NCBI GenBank assembly: GCA_963575655.1
Contig: CAUYTY010000197.1
Location: 1-32,182, forward strand
Origin: Gammaproteobacteria bacterium
Lineage (GTDB): Bacteria > Pseudomonadota > Gammaproteobacteria > CAIRSR01
Reading direction: 5' to 3'
DNA length: 32,182 nt
Part shown: piece after piece, positions 23,239-32,120 of the stretch
Numbering within the stretch: position 1 is the stretch's first letter
Layout: each line of letters begins with the position of its first letter
The notes under the pieces: model-generated
Seen by the model: the letters and a program-made list of their open reading frames with translations, nothing else
Told to the model about the DNA's origin: nothing
The model's database searches: none
Position numbers and translations under genes: made by a program

Positions 23239-25245
23239 TTAATTGTGACGCATTAAACGACGCAAATGCCGCCGCCAACTACTGGGGGCGTTACGACCAT
23301 AACGCAGACGGGCATAGAGACGCGCAACAAGACGCACGCGATGGGCTAAATCGGGGTTGGCGGTGGCGATACGTTCGGCATAGGCGAGCGGGCCTTCGTC
23401 AGATCGTCGCGGAAATCCGGCACGAGCCAGTCGTCGGCAGAAGGATTCCCAATCTCTTAACAGTGGGTCGTGGGAACGAACCGGGCGTACCACAAGCTGA
23501 AACATAAGACCACTCAAAAATAGCAATACTGCACCTCCCATCAGTAGGGCAATGCTCTCATCCGACAATCCATGTAGTCCCAGTTGAGCAAGTAATTCAT
23601 CCCGATGTTGGGTGCTGTAGCCCAATACCCATTGATTCCATCGATTATTGAACGCATCCCATCCCCTGCGTAGGTTGTGCAGTACCTTTGCCATCGTTTC
23701 TTCAGAGGTTCCGGTAAGCGTCAGAACCTGGCTGGGTTGTTCTGACCAGTAGGTCGAGTCACGATTGACTCGCTCTGGTGGTAACACGGCTGTGGGGTCT
23801 ATTCGTACCCAGCCGTCGTCATCCAGCCAGGCCTCAACCCAGGCGTGCGCGTCCATCTGACGCACGAGAAGATAACCACCCAACGGGTTATATTCGCCTC
23901 CCAAGTAGCCCGTAACGACCCGCGCCGGAACCCCAGCAGCACGCAGTAGGGTGGCAGTGGCAGAGGCATAGTGCTCACAGTAACCTTGACGGGTACGGAA
24001 CAGAAAATCGTCTACCGGCTGTTGCATATCCAGGAGCGGAGGATTAAGGGTGTAGTAAAAAGGTTCTTCTCGTAGGTAGGTCAACAGACGATTTACCAAA
24101 ACTCGGGAATTATCGGCCGTCTTGGCCCAAGATGTGGCTAAGATACGAGTACGAGGATTGATACCCCCCGGCAGATTCAGATTGCGGTGGCGGGCGACAG
24201 ACGAAAGATTGCTCGTACGATAATCAAGGTAGGAAGTAAGTTGGTAACGCAGACGTTGGGTGATTGGTCGAGGCGCTAGAAATTGGAGATCGGATTGGAG
24301 GCTACCAATCTCGGGCGCGGCGCTCGGCATCTCCAAAGCGAATAGCCAACGATGCTGGTGAGGCTCCAGGGTAATGGTGTAGGTGATGGGATGGTCGCGT
24401 AATTCTAAATTTTCTTTGGTACCACTACTACGAGAAGGTTGCCAGTGTTGTCCATCGGTTATTTCGAAGACCGGGCCACGCCAGTAGCGTTGTCCCATCG
24501 GGGGTATCGTCCCTTCAAAGGTAACGCGAAAGGCTACTTCATTGGATTGAGAGAGGCGGCTTACATCTCCCGGAGTCATTGTCTCACTCAGCCCGGTGAC
24601 CCCAGTTCGAGTATCGTCGGACAGTGCCCAGAGCGGGTGGTCCAAACGTGGAAACAACAGGAACAGCAAGAGGGCAATCGGGACAGCCTGAAACAACAGC
24701 GACGCAGCAACGCCCAGTAGATGACGCATGGTCATTGAACCACAGAGGTCGTTGATGGCAATTAAATTGACTGTAAGGACCAACGTTACCAGCGATACAT
24801 AAAAGGAAGTGAGCAGCGATTGAGAGTGCAAAAATACGGTGGCGGTCGCGAAGTAACCGATAAAAATGACCACCCGAGCATCACGCTGATGCTGCAATTC
24901 GAGTAATTTGAGACTGAGCAACAGTACCAGGAGGGCAACTCCGGCCTGAGGTCCGAAAATGGTATGGTACGTGACAAAAATCCCACCTGCGATAGTGATC
25001 CCCAGTCCCAATAATACACCGGTAGATGGTAACGTCGTATAATGTCCCCGGGCACAACGCAACGCGATAATTCCCCGCCAGAGGATAAGCAGCGTAGCAA
25101 CTGTCGTGATCCAAATCGGCAATGCTGGTATATGGGCACTGACCGTAACGGCTAAGGTAATCAACGATAGATAAATCGTAGAAGTCGAAAGCACCATAGC
25201 CGAACGATCTTGACTTTGTGACAACTTCATTTCGTTATGTCCCAT
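23239..25245 (-). CDS. tgpA: TgpA-like membrane transglutaminase (DUF3488 plus transglutaminase core)
   Basis: The 668-residue inner-membrane protein has about seven hydrophobic segments in residues 20-200 (DUF3488). A periplasmic transglutaminase-like domain follows, with the triad C423 ([20 protein letters not shown]), H467 (DAHAWVEAW) and D483 (RIDPT). A last transmembrane segment lies at about 563-585 and is followed by a C-terminal DUF4129-like tail. It matches Pseudomonas TgpA in size and order. TgpA normally sits behind moxR-type ATPase and DUF58 genes; neither is present here, the upstream 250 bases being non-coding. The ATG at 25245 and an in-frame ATG at 25230 are both possible; neither has a good Shine-Dalgarno. 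The gene ends 47 bases before mutS, so the two may be cotranscribed. Confidence 0.9.
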   Translation of the reverse strand: MGHNEMKLSQSQDRSAMVLSTSTIYLSLITLAVTVSAHIPALPIWITTVATLLILWRGIIALRCARGHYTTLPSTGVLLGLGITIAGGIFVTYHTIFGPQAGVALLVLLLSLKLLELQHQRDARVVIFIGYFATATVFLHSQSLLTSFYVSLVTLVLTVNLIAINDLCGSMTMRHLLGVAASLLFQAVPIALLLFLLFPRLDHPLWALSDDTRTGVTGLSETMTPGDVSRLSQSNEVAFRVTFEGTIPPMGQRYWRGPVFEITDGQHWQPSRSSGTKENLELRDHPITYTITLEPHQHRWLFALEMPSAAPEIGSLQSDLQFLAPRPITQRLRYQLTSYLDYRTSNLSSVARHRNLNLPGGINPRTRILATSWAKTADNSRVLVNRLLTYLREEPFYYTLNPPLLDMQQPVDDFLFRTRQGYCEHYASATATLLRAAGVPARVVTGYLGGEYNPLGGYLLVRQMDAHAWVEAWLDDDGWVRIDPTAVLPPERVNRDSTYWSEQPSQVLTLTGTSEETMAKVLHNLRRGWDAFNNRWNQWVLGYSTQHRDELLAQLGLHGLSDESIALLMGGAVLLFLSGLMFQLVVRPVRSHDPLLRDWESFCRRLARAGFPRRSDEGPLAYAERIATANPDLAHRVRLVARLYARLRYGRNAPSSWRRHLRRLMRHN

Positions 25246-25364
25246 AATTTAGTTTAACCCAAATTGCTACCTAGTAAACTGCTGGGCCATCATTTCAACA
25301 GAGATTATCGGAATCCAGATGACACGGATGGCTTAGTCGATGGCTCACGTCCCTGCGTCCTGGG

Positions 25365-25387
25365 ATTCCGACGTTCCTTGTCGGAAT
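25365..25387. repeat. Short hairpin upstream of the HD-domain gene
   Basis: ATTCCGAC (25365-25372) and GTCGGAAT (25380-25387) form a perfect 8-bp stem with a 7-base loop in the divergent region between the transglutaminase and HD-domain genes. Nearby, AGAGATTATCGGAATCC at 25300-25316 resembles the terminal repeat of the element at 11528 (15 of 17). This may be the remnant of a related element. Confidence 0.4.
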
Positions 25388-25497
25388 AACGGATCGGTAG
25401 CAGCTTGGATTAGTTTATTGATAACGATATCTTCCAACTTGAAACGACAGCTCGACTGACCATCTCACGGGACAGGAGTTGTGGAGGGGGAATCACA

Positions 25498-26382
25498 ATG
25501 TTTGACTGCACCAAACTCATCATTGACAACTACGTCACACACCTACAGAACAACTATCTGGAGATCTACAGCCAACTGGAACCAGACTATCCAGGAATCC
25601 TGGGGTTCTGTGGTCGTATCGCCTTGGAAAGCATCGCCAACACCGACGCTGCCTACCACGATATCACCCATACCATCCAAGCCACTGAAGCGGGACAGGA
25701 AATTCTCCGTGGTAAACACATCAACCAAGGCGGCGTATCCCCCTGGGATTGGCTACACGTAGTCATTTCCCTACTCTGCCACGACATCGGTTACGTACGC
25801 GGCGTGTGTCGCGGTGATGACAGTGGCTTCTACGTAAAGGACTTCGAGGGCAATACCATTAGTCTCCCAACAGGGTCTACTGATGCCTCACTCACCCCCT
25901 ACCATGTCACCCGTTCCCAGATTTTTGTGCGAGAGCGTTTCGGTGCTGCGGTAGCGGTCATCGATACCAATTTCATAACATCCTGCATCGAACGCACCCG
26001 TTTCCCGGTGCCGAAGGACAGCACCTATGCCACTACCGGAGATTACCCAGGACTGACACGGGCCGCTGACCTTATTGGCCAGATGGGAGACATGGACTAT
26101 CTACGCAAATGTACCGCCCTTTATCGAGAATTCGAGGAAATCGGCGCCGCCCGCCTCCTCAATTACACCAGCCCCGACGACCTACGCCGCAGTTATCCAA
26201 AATTCTTCTGGGCCACGGTTCACCCTCTCATTGATGATGCCCTACGCTACCTTCAAGTAACCCAGAAGGGCAGGCAACTACTAAACAATCTATTCGCCAA
26301 TGTATTTATTGAAGAACATCAGTTTCAGGGAGTGCTCAAAAATATCTACCCACATATCACAGGAAACGTAATTTTTGCATAA
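25498..26382 (+). CDS. HD-domain metal-dependent phosphohydrolase-like protein
   Basis: The 294-residue soluble protein has the metal-site series of the HD superfamily: H54 and H58 in YHDITHT, the H95-D96 pair in LLCHDIGY, and later histidine/aspartate residues (PYHVTRSQ near 136, AADLIGQMGDMDYL near 195-208). HD enzymes hydrolyse phosphate esters, often cyclic nucleotides or nucleotides; the substrate here cannot be told from sequence. No GAF, PAS or GGDEF domain is fused. GGAGGGGG 8-9 bases before the ATG gives a strong ribosome site. It stands alone between the divergent transglutaminase gene and the Tim44-like gene, with about 140 bases on the latter side. Confidence 0.8.
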   Translation: MFDCTKLIIDNYVTHLQNNYLEIYSQLEPDYPGILGFCGRIALESIANTDAAYHDITHTIQATEAGQEILRGKHINQGGVSPWDWLHVVISLLCHDIGYVRGVCRGDDSGFYVKDFEGNTISLPTGSTDASLTPYHVTRSQIFVRERFGAAVAVIDTNFITSCIERTRFPVPKDSTYATTGDYPGLTRAADLIGQMGDMDYLRKCTALYREFEEIGAARLLNYTSPDDLRRSYPKFFWATVHPLIDDALRYLQVTQKGRQLLNNLFANVFIEEHQFQGVLKNIYPHITGNVIFA

Positions 26383-26522
26383 TATTTAATAGGTTGCGCC
26401 TTTTGTTGGGTTGCTGGCGTCCTTGCCCACGGCAGGGTACAATCTCCCTTAAAGAAACAGTTGAGTATCAAAGTAGAGTAAAATAAAAACCTAGAATTTA
26501 TCTCAATTTGGAGGCAATCATC

Positions 26523-27395
26523 ATGTATAAGATCTTGTTTTTTATAGCTATCACACTATTAGGGCTGAGCCTCGCCGTGGACGAAGCAGCAGCAGCACGC
26601 ATGGGAGGCGGTCGGAACCTAGGCAGGCAGAGTCCTAGTTACTCGCGTCAAGCCACTCCTCCTCCGCCCTCCTACGCCAATCCCTCACCCTCCTACGCCA
26701 ATCCTCGAACCCCTCCTTCTGCTACCCCCTCAGGCGGGAGCCGCTGGCTCGGCCCCTTGGCAGGTTTGGCAGCAGGTGGTTTGCTCGCATCCTTATTCCT
26801 TGGACATGGTTTTGAGGGGATTCGATTCACGGATCTTTTGATCCTGGCTGGATTAGGGGTTGGTATCTATTTCTTGATTAAGACTCTACGTAAACGTGGA
26901 GACTTTACTTCACCCAGAGAACGACTCTCGACCGTTGGGGCAGTAAATGCAGAACGCTTTCAAACTGTGGATTTCAGTTCCGGTATGGCTGGCGGGGGGG
27001 GCAATGCTCGCCCTCTGGATGCTGCTCACTTGGCCTGGTTCAATGAGGAAAGTTTTCTGCAAAACGCCCGCACCTACTTCGTACGATTACAGGCGGCTTG
27101 GGATGCGGGTCAGATGGGAGAGATCGAAGAATACGTGACTCCCGAATTATATCGGCAACTGATCCAACAACGTGCGGCCCTCGGTCCGAATTTCACCGAG
27201 GTGGTAACTCTCAACGTCGATTTCCTGGGATTGGCAACGGAGGGAGATACCATTTTTGCTGGGGTGCGCTATAGCGGCCTTATTCGGGAACAACAGGGAG
27301 CGACGCCTATCCCCTTCACTGAGACTTGGCATGTCCAACGTTCCTTATCCGATCCCAACGCCAATTGGTACGTAGCTGGTATCCAACAAAGCTAG
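26523..27395 (+). CDS. Tim44-like domain membrane protein
   Basis: The 290-residue protein starts with a signal or anchor (MYKILFFIAITLLGLSLAV). A Pro/Ser/Tyr-rich linker with a duplicated SYANP unit follows, then one or two glycine-rich transmembrane segments (LGPLAGLAAGGLLASLFLG and LLILAGLGVGIYFLI, about 80-125). The C-terminal domain (about 165-290) has the Tim44-like pattern: FLQNARTYFVRLQAAWDAGQMGEIEEYVTPELY, ending in TETWHVQRSL and NWYVAGIQ. Bacterial members are widespread and their function is unsettled. GGAGG eight bases before the ATG at 26523 defines the start; the frame's earlier TTG at 26508 overlaps that Shine-Dalgarno. A hairpin at 27501-27559 lies downstream. Confidence 0.88.
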   Translation: MYKILFFIAITLLGLSLAVDEAAAARMGGGRNLGRQSPSYSRQATPPPPSYANPSPSYANPRTPPSATPSGGSRWLGPLAGLAAGGLLASLFLGHGFEGIRFTDLLILAGLGVGIYFLIKTLRKRGDFTSPRERLSTVGAVNAERFQTVDFSSGMAGGGGNARPLDAAHLAWFNEESFLQNARTYFVRLQAAWDAGQMGEIEEYVTPELYRQLIQQRAALGPNFTEVVTLNVDFLGLATEGDTIFAGVRYSGLIREQQGATPIPFTETWHVQRSLSDPNANWYVAGIQQS

Positions 27396-27500
27396 GACCA
27401 CAGAACGATAGAAGGCCAATTCAAATAAACGTAGGCCGCTGGTAAAAACATTGAGATATCTTCCATAAATTACTTGATAACTTCTCAATACGAAAACCCT

Positions 27501-27559
27501 AAACCTCACTCCCCGACTTGCTCTCTTACCAAAGATAAGGAGGCCGGGGAGTGAGGTTT
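27501..27559. repeat. 14-bp inverted repeat related to the 11528-11694 element
   Basis: AAACCTCACTCCCC (27501-27514) pairs exactly with GGGGAGTGAGGTTT (27546-27559). The arms resemble the inner arms of the TIR element at 11528-11694 (CCTCACCCCC...GGGGTGAGG), so this may be a shortened relative. In the 313-base gap between the Tim44-like gene and bioB it may also end transcription of the former. The rest of the gap shows no gene and no recognisable BirA operator. Confidence 0.6.
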
Positions 27560-27708
27560 TGTGGGCCACGGTTATATTGATACGACCACATTGCTTTCTT
27601 TTGTGATCAACACGTAACAAAAACCACTTATGCAATGCTGTCAAGTAATTCATTATGTGAGTGTAATATTCGATCCCACCACATTCGACTGTAGTAGAGA
27701 CTCTTTGG

Positions 27709-28710
27709 ATGACCACCAGATCTATCAATAACTTGCGACACGATTGGGTCCGTACTGAGGTTTTGGCTCTATTTGCCCTGCCCTTTAGCGACCTTCTCTA
27801 CCGTGCCCAGACCATCCACCGCGCCTACCATGACCCCAACCTGGTACAGATAAGTACGTTACTTAACATCAAGACCGGTGGTTGTCCCGAGGATTGCGGT
27901 TACTGTGGACAGAGCGCCCACTACGACACCGACCTTTCCCGCACGCGGTTGATGCCCCTCGATGAAGTGCTGGAGGCAGCACATCGGGCACGTGATGCTG
28001 GCGCCACCCGCTTCTGCATGGGAGCCGCTTGGCGTTCTCCCCAACCACGCGACCTAGAACCCGTACTCGCAATGATCCGAGGAGTAAAGGCGCTGGGACT
28101 GGAGACCTGCGTTACCCTCGGGATGCTCGACGCCGAGCAAACTCGACAACTCAAAGAGGCAGGACTCGACTATTACAATCACAACCTCGACACCGCGCCC
28201 GAGTTCTATGGCCGAGTGGTCACTACCCGTACCTACCAAGATCGCCTTGACACCCTCGCCCACGTTCGTACCCAAGGGATCCAGGTGTGTTGTGGCGGTA
28301 TTATCGGTTTGGGAGAAGGTCGAGAGGAACGGGCATCACTATTGGTGGAGTTGGCCAATCTCCCCCACCATCCTGAGAGTGTCCCGATCAATCTCCTGGT
28401 ACGAGTAGAAGGGACACCCCTCCATCAGATTGCGCCACTGGATCCCTTCGAGTTGGTTCGCACCATTGCCGTGGCCCGACTTATGATGCCCGCTTCAATG
28501 GTGCGTCTATCCGCAGGACGCGATCAGATGAGCGATGAATTGCAGGCTCTGGGATTCCTGGCAGGGGCCAATTCAGTGTTTTACGGCGAACGCCTTCTCA
28601 CCACCGCCAACATCGCCCCCGACCGCGACCGTGTCCTTTTCGATCGTCTCGGTCTACATACCGAGAATCATGCCTGGGACCTACAACCCCATGGTTGTAC
28701 GATGCAATGA
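27709..28710 (+). CDS. bioB: Biotin synthase BioB
   Basis: The 333-residue radical SAM enzyme inserts sulfur into dethiobiotin, the last step of biotin synthesis. The [4Fe-4S] cluster cysteines are C59, C63 and C66 ([12 protein letters not shown]). The [2Fe-2S] ligands are C103 (FCMGAAWR), C134 (TCVTLGML), C194 (VCCGGIIG) and R266 (VRLSAGR), each offset by six from E. coli C53/57/60, C97, C128, C188 and R260. The ATG at 27709 lacks a strong Shine-Dalgarno (GAGA about 12 bases upstream). The stop codon overlaps the bioF start (ATGA), so the pair is translationally coupled. The usual further genes bioH, bioC and bioD do not follow in this window. Confidence 0.97.
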   Translation: MTTRSINNLRHDWVRTEVLALFALPFSDLLYRAQTIHRAYHDPNLVQISTLLNIKTGGCPEDCGYCGQSAHYDTDLSRTRLMPLDEVLEAAHRARDAGATRFCMGAAWRSPQPRDLEPVLAMIRGVKALGLETCVTLGMLDAEQTRQLKEAGLDYYNHNLDTAPEFYGRVVTTRTYQDRLDTLAHVRTQGIQVCCGGIIGLGEGREERASLLVELANLPHHPESVPINLLVRVEGTPLHQIAPLDPFELVRTIAVARLMMPASMVRLSAGRDQMSDELQALGFLAGANSVFYGERLLTTANIAPDRDRVLFDRLGLHTENHAWDLQPHGCTMQ

Positions 28711-29909
28711 AAGATCTTACCTCCTCACTCACCGAGCGCCATGCCCGTTCACTCTATCGCCAACGGCGGGTCTTAGAAGGACCAACGGGGCCAGAGGCAG
28801 TACTAGACAATCGGGTTGTTCTCAACTTCTCTAGCAATGATTACCTCGGTTTGGCCAATCATCCGGCAGTTGTAGAGGCCTTCGTGACCGGGGCACGACG
28901 CTACGGGGTGGGTGCAGGAGCGGCACACCTGGTAACCGGCCACCGTACCCCCCACCACGCCCTGGAAGAAGAACTCGCCACATTTACCGGTCGTCCTCGT
29001 GCCTTGTTATTTTCTACCGGCTATATGGCCAATCTGGGGATAATGGGAACACTTTTTGGGAGGCATGACCGGATCTACGAAGATCGCCTCAATCATGCCT
29101 CGCTATTAGACGCCGCCGGTTATGCCGGGGCGCCACTCACACGCTACCCCCACGCCGATACCACGGTATTGGAGGAACGTTTGATGCAGGCATCACCGGG
29201 AAGGGAACGACTGGTGGTGAGTGACGGGGTCTTCAGCATGGACGGCGACCTGGCGCCTCTTCCAGAATTGGCGGCAATCGCGCGTCGTTACGGGGCATGG
29301 CTGATGGTAGACGATGCCCACGGCATCGGTATCCTCGGAGAAGGACGCGGAACCGTCGCACACTATGGATTGGGATCCGAAGAAGTACCCATCCTGATGG
29401 GTACCCTGGGTAAAGCATTGGGTACTAGCGGGGCCTTTGTGGCGGGCACGGAGACACTCATTGAGACCCTAATCCAAGAAGCTCGCCCTTACATCTACAC
29501 CACGGCTACCCCTCCTGCCGTAGCCGAAGCAACCCGTGCCGCCTTACGGATAGTGGACGAAGAACCCTGGCGCCGCGAGCATCTTCGCGCCCTAATCAAC
29601 CGCCTACAAACGGGATTGCGCGAATTGCATCTGTCATTGTTGCCATCGCTAACCCCTATTCAGCCCCTAATCCTGGGAACAGCGGCCCGCGCCACTGCAA
29701 TAAGCGAGGCACTGTTGGCACGAAATATTCTGATCAGCGCCATCCGTCCACCTACAGTCCCCGAGGGTACCGCTCGTCTACGCATCACCCTCACCGCCGC
29801 CCACACTCTGGCGCAAGTAGACCAATTGGTAGAGGCACTAGGGCAAATCGTAATGTCCGAACAATTAGGAACCCCCCTCGGTACTGTGTTCAGCCCGATT
29901 ACGCTATAG
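28707..29909 (+). CDS. bioF: 8-amino-7-oxononanoate synthase BioF
   Basis: The 400-residue PLP enzyme condenses pimeloyl-ACP (or CoA) with L-alanine to give 8-amino-7-oxononanoate. The fold-type-I landmarks are present: SSNDYLGLA near 42-50, the substrate-binding LNHAS around 128-132, D202-x-x-H205 in MVDDAHGIG, and the PLP lysine K236 in GTLGKALG. Length is slightly above E. coli BioF (384). The ATG at 28707 overlaps the bioB TGA; an upstream in-frame TTG at 28695 is less likely. No bioH/bioC follows; after a 256-base gap come oppositely oriented small genes, so the biotin operon here ends with bioF. Confidence 0.96.
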   Translation: MKDLTSSLTERHARSLYRQRRVLEGPTGPEAVLDNRVVLNFSSNDYLGLANHPAVVEAFVTGARRYGVGAGAAHLVTGHRTPHHALEEELATFTGRPRALLFSTGYMANLGIMGTLFGRHDRIYEDRLNHASLLDAAGYAGAPLTRYPHADTTVLEERLMQASPGRERLVVSDGVFSMDGDLAPLPELAAIARRYGAWLMVDDAHGIGILGEGRGTVAHYGLGSEEVPILMGTLGKALGTSGAFVAGTETLIETLIQEARPYIYTTATPPAVAEATRAALRIVDEEPWRREHLRALINRLQTGLRELHLSLLPSLTPIQPLILGTAARATAISEALLARNILISAIRPPTVPEGTARLRITLTAAHTLAQVDQLVEALGQIVMSEQLGTPLGTVFSPITL

Positions 29910-30025
29910 CTATAATTTCTTGGGGGGAGAGACTACAGCGGATCAGACGACTCTACAGAGCACCAGAACGCCAAATACTCTGTTCATCTGCCAAACGGTA
30001 GGGATACAACACAAGCTTGTGACAA

Positions 30026-30155
30026 AGCTATTTCCGAAAAATCCCTCAGCCTATGAAATAGGACTAATAACCACACCTGCGCACCACAAGGGACACTAAT
30101 CCAATGCTCCCCGGCAACTCACATCTAGCGGGAACAAGATTTTTCGGAAATAGCT
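30026..30155. mobile_element. 130-bp TIR element (MITE-like) between convergent genes
   Basis: AGCTATTTCCGAAAAATC at 30026-30043 is exactly repeated in inverse at 30138-30155. CAA borders both outer ends and could be a 3-bp target duplication. The interior has no ORF. It fills most of the 256-base gap between bioF and the small membrane protein gene that converges on it, ending 10 bases before that gene's stop codon. Confidence 0.65.
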
Positions 30156-30165
30156 CAACTAGGGC

Positions 30166-30504
30166 CTACTGATAAAGCAGGTCGGCAATCCAGGCGCCGA
30201 TCACCCCCGAGGTGATGACAAAGATACGGCTTGCCGCCGCCGCCGCCGGGGAGACCACCGGGGCCGTGGTCTCGATCCCAACAGAGAGTGGCAACGTTCC
30301 CACACCATAGGTAAGCCAATTAACGCTCACCACACCCGCCAGGGCACCCGCCGCCAGTACAATTGGATAGATCTGGTCTGCTGGTTTATTTTCGATCAAC
30401 ACTTCAGATTGTTTCGTGGCCTGTTTAGGTGTATTCGCCGCCGAAACCAGGGATGGTGCAAAACCAATTAAACCAATCAAGGCAATGATGGCAAATCTGC
30501 GCAT
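30166..30504 (-). CDS. Small exported membrane protein, paralogue C of a three-gene cluster
   Basis: The 112-residue product starts with a signal peptide (MRRFAIIALIGLIGFAPSLVSAA). After a charged linker come two hydrophobic, small-residue-rich helices: PIVLAAGALAGVVSVNWLTYG and, at the C-terminus, SRIFVITSGVIGAWIADLLY. It aligns over its whole length with the two genes upstream (30662 and 31071), with the conserved features GA-x-x-GVV, P after a GT/GS/GF turn, SR-x-F and GAWIA-x-x-LY. An AGGAGGAGAAGG ribosome site precedes the ATG at 30504; the frame continues upstream by 13 codons without a better start. I do not recognise the family. The predicted product is a small inner-membrane or exported protein with two hydrophobic helices. 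Confidence 0.75.
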   Translation of the reverse strand: MRRFAIIALIGLIGFAPSLVSAANTPKQATKQSEVLIENKPADQIYPIVLAAGALAGVVSVNWLTYGVGTLPLSVGIETTAPVVSPAAAAASRIFVITSGVIGAWIADLLYQ

Positions 30505-30661
30505 CACCTTCTCCTCCTCAAGGGTAAAAACACACCACTGCAAGGAACGGCAGTGATCGTCAAAAGCTACGTACCAAAGGACATCCCCTCACCAGTATTT
30601 GAACATACGAGGGAACGAATCAGGGGCAACAGGAGTCTCTTTCCGGTTACCGCCCCATCTA

Positions 30662-31012
30662 CTACTGAGGCTCTCCTTCCTCCGGTCCATAGATATAGTG
30701 AGCGATCAAAGCACCGGCACCCGCCACCATGGTTGCCAAAACACGGCTTCCCAGCGCGATATCCACCGGAGTCGGGTCTAGTGGCGCGGCCACAAATGGA
30801 ACAGAACCCAAGGGATAGGTCAACATATTAAACACCACAATCCCAACAATGGCACCGGCACCAACCGCCATCAAACGATGATCGGGGGTGGAAACCTCAT
30901 CAGGATCCACTTGGACCACAGGGGCCTTCTGCGCAGCATAGGCACTGACCGGGGAGGCAAGTGGCACCACAGTCATCAGGGAAAGCAAAGCAACAATCAT
31001 CAATCTCCGCAT
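30662..31012 (-). CDS. Small exported membrane protein, paralogue B of a three-gene cluster
   Basis: The 116-residue product has a signal peptide (MRRLMIVALLSLMTVVPLA, cleavage near SAYA). Two hydrophobic helices follow: LMAVGAGAIVGIVVFNMLTYP and SRVLATMVAGAGALIAHYIY. The polar tail GPEEGEPQ is absent from its paralogues. GGAAG five bases before the ATG at 31012 supports this start; the longer open frame to 31144 overlaps paralogue A and is rejected. It lies 58 bases after paralogue A and 157 before paralogue C, in the same direction, so the three are probably cotranscribed from upstream of 31385. Function unknown. Confidence 0.75.
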   Translation of the reverse strand: MRRLMIVALLSLMTVVPLASPVSAYAAQKAPVVQVDPDEVSTPDHRLMAVGAGAIVGIVVFNMLTYPLGSVPFVAAPLDPTPVDIALGSRVLATMVAGAGALIAHYIYGPEEGEPQ

Positions 31013-31070
31013 GGTTCTTCCTCGGAATGGGACAAAAGGGCCCGACCGTACGCTGGTGTAAGTTATTGAC

Positions 31071-31385
31071 CTAATGGTCATAAAGCCAATTGGCAATCCA
31101 CGCACCGACAACCGCACTGGTGACGGCAAACATCCGGCTGACACCTACGGAAATCTCCGGCGCGATGGTAGCCGCTGGCGCAACAGTACTTTCTAGGAAT
31201 GGAAAGCCTGACGAACCGAACAGAATGAACTGGGTACCCACTACGCCGATAATGGCACCCAAACCGACCGCATAAGGATAAAAAGTTTCGGAAGGGGGCG
31301 GAGGCTGTTCCTGCACCTGGGAATAGCCAGTCATTGGCAAAATTCCTATCAGAACGATAAGGGCAATCAGCAACCGTCTACGCAT
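31071..31385 (-). CDS. Small exported membrane protein, paralogue A of a three-gene cluster
   Basis: The 104-residue product has a signal peptide (MRRRLLIALIVLIGILPMTGYSQ). A short Pro-rich linker (EQPPPPSE) leads into a helix YPYAVGLGAIIGVVGTQFILFG, and the C-terminal helix is SRMFAVTSAVVGAWIANWLY. It is the first gene of the cluster and shares SR-x-F...TS-x-V-x-GAWIA with paralogue C most closely. GGAGAG 4-5 bases before the ATG at 31385 is a good ribosome site. Nothing in sequence gives a function; glycine- and alanine-rich helices with small-residue faces suggest oligomeric packing in the membrane. Confidence 0.75.
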   Translation of the reverse strand: MRRRLLIALIVLIGILPMTGYSQVQEQPPPPSETFYPYAVGLGAIIGVVGTQFILFGSSGFPFLESTVAPAATIAPEISVGVSRMFAVTSAVVGAWIANWLYDH

Positions 31386-32120
31386 AGATCTCTCCAGTAT
31401 GGAAGTATCGGGACACGTCTGTTTTAGGGGGAAGGACGGGGGAGAGGAGGAACCGAGCCGTAACCCTGCTTTCCGTACCCCGTATCAACCATTCTCTCAG
31501 ATCTATCCAAACCTACCCATAGGTAGCTTCAGTGCTGAGTTCCTGTTTCATCGAGGTGGCCCAGGGAATGGTTCAGTTTTTACTGGTTAAGAATCCCCCT
31601 TGACGAGGGGAGCTCACGCGGCTTGCGTCGCAACCGACACCCCCCCCAGGTCTTACGACCTCTCCACAGGCTTAAAATCCCGTGGAACTCACGGTACAGC
31701 CCAATTATTCACCATATACCCGAATGTTGCAACCTACCCAAAACGGGAACAAATAGATAGTTATGTGCAGATTCAATTTCAGCCACTCAACCCACACTCA
31801 TAACAGGTAGACAATGCAGACCACATACACTTTGCATTCTCAATCCTGCAAAAAAGGCAGATAACTTTTAGTCTTGAAGTAAGAATCACTGAAACGGCAC
31901 AAATTTCCCTTTTATAACATAGCGATATGCACTATTAAAACACACCTAATCGAATCGAAAATGTTAATGCGTCTATCCTGGTTATCATCTACATCGATCG
32001 ACTACAAAGGACATTACCACTTTAGTTACAATTTAAAAAGGTTATACATACCATCCCAAGATGGGTTACCCTATCAAGTCTCTCGGCTATCGTGCCGATA
32101 CGCTGTGGCAGACTCTAGGC
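31386..32120. other. Intergenic stretch without a supportable gene
   Basis: This 735-base stretch has only short frames without ribosome sites or recognisable products. It must hold the promoter of the small membrane protein cluster, but I could not fix -35/-10 boxes. Base composition becomes AT-rich from about 31700. No tRNA, CRISPR or terminator was recognised. Confidence 0.6.

Noticed and set aside
27560-27708. BirA (BioO-type) operator upstream of bioB
   Set aside because: No TTGTAAACC-N15-GGTTTACAA-like palindrome was found in the gap.
31600-31803. 67-codon plus-strand ORF as a TnpB remnant
   Set aside because: The DNA is vaguely reminiscent of IS605-derived sequence, but no TnpB motif or zinc knuckle is present.
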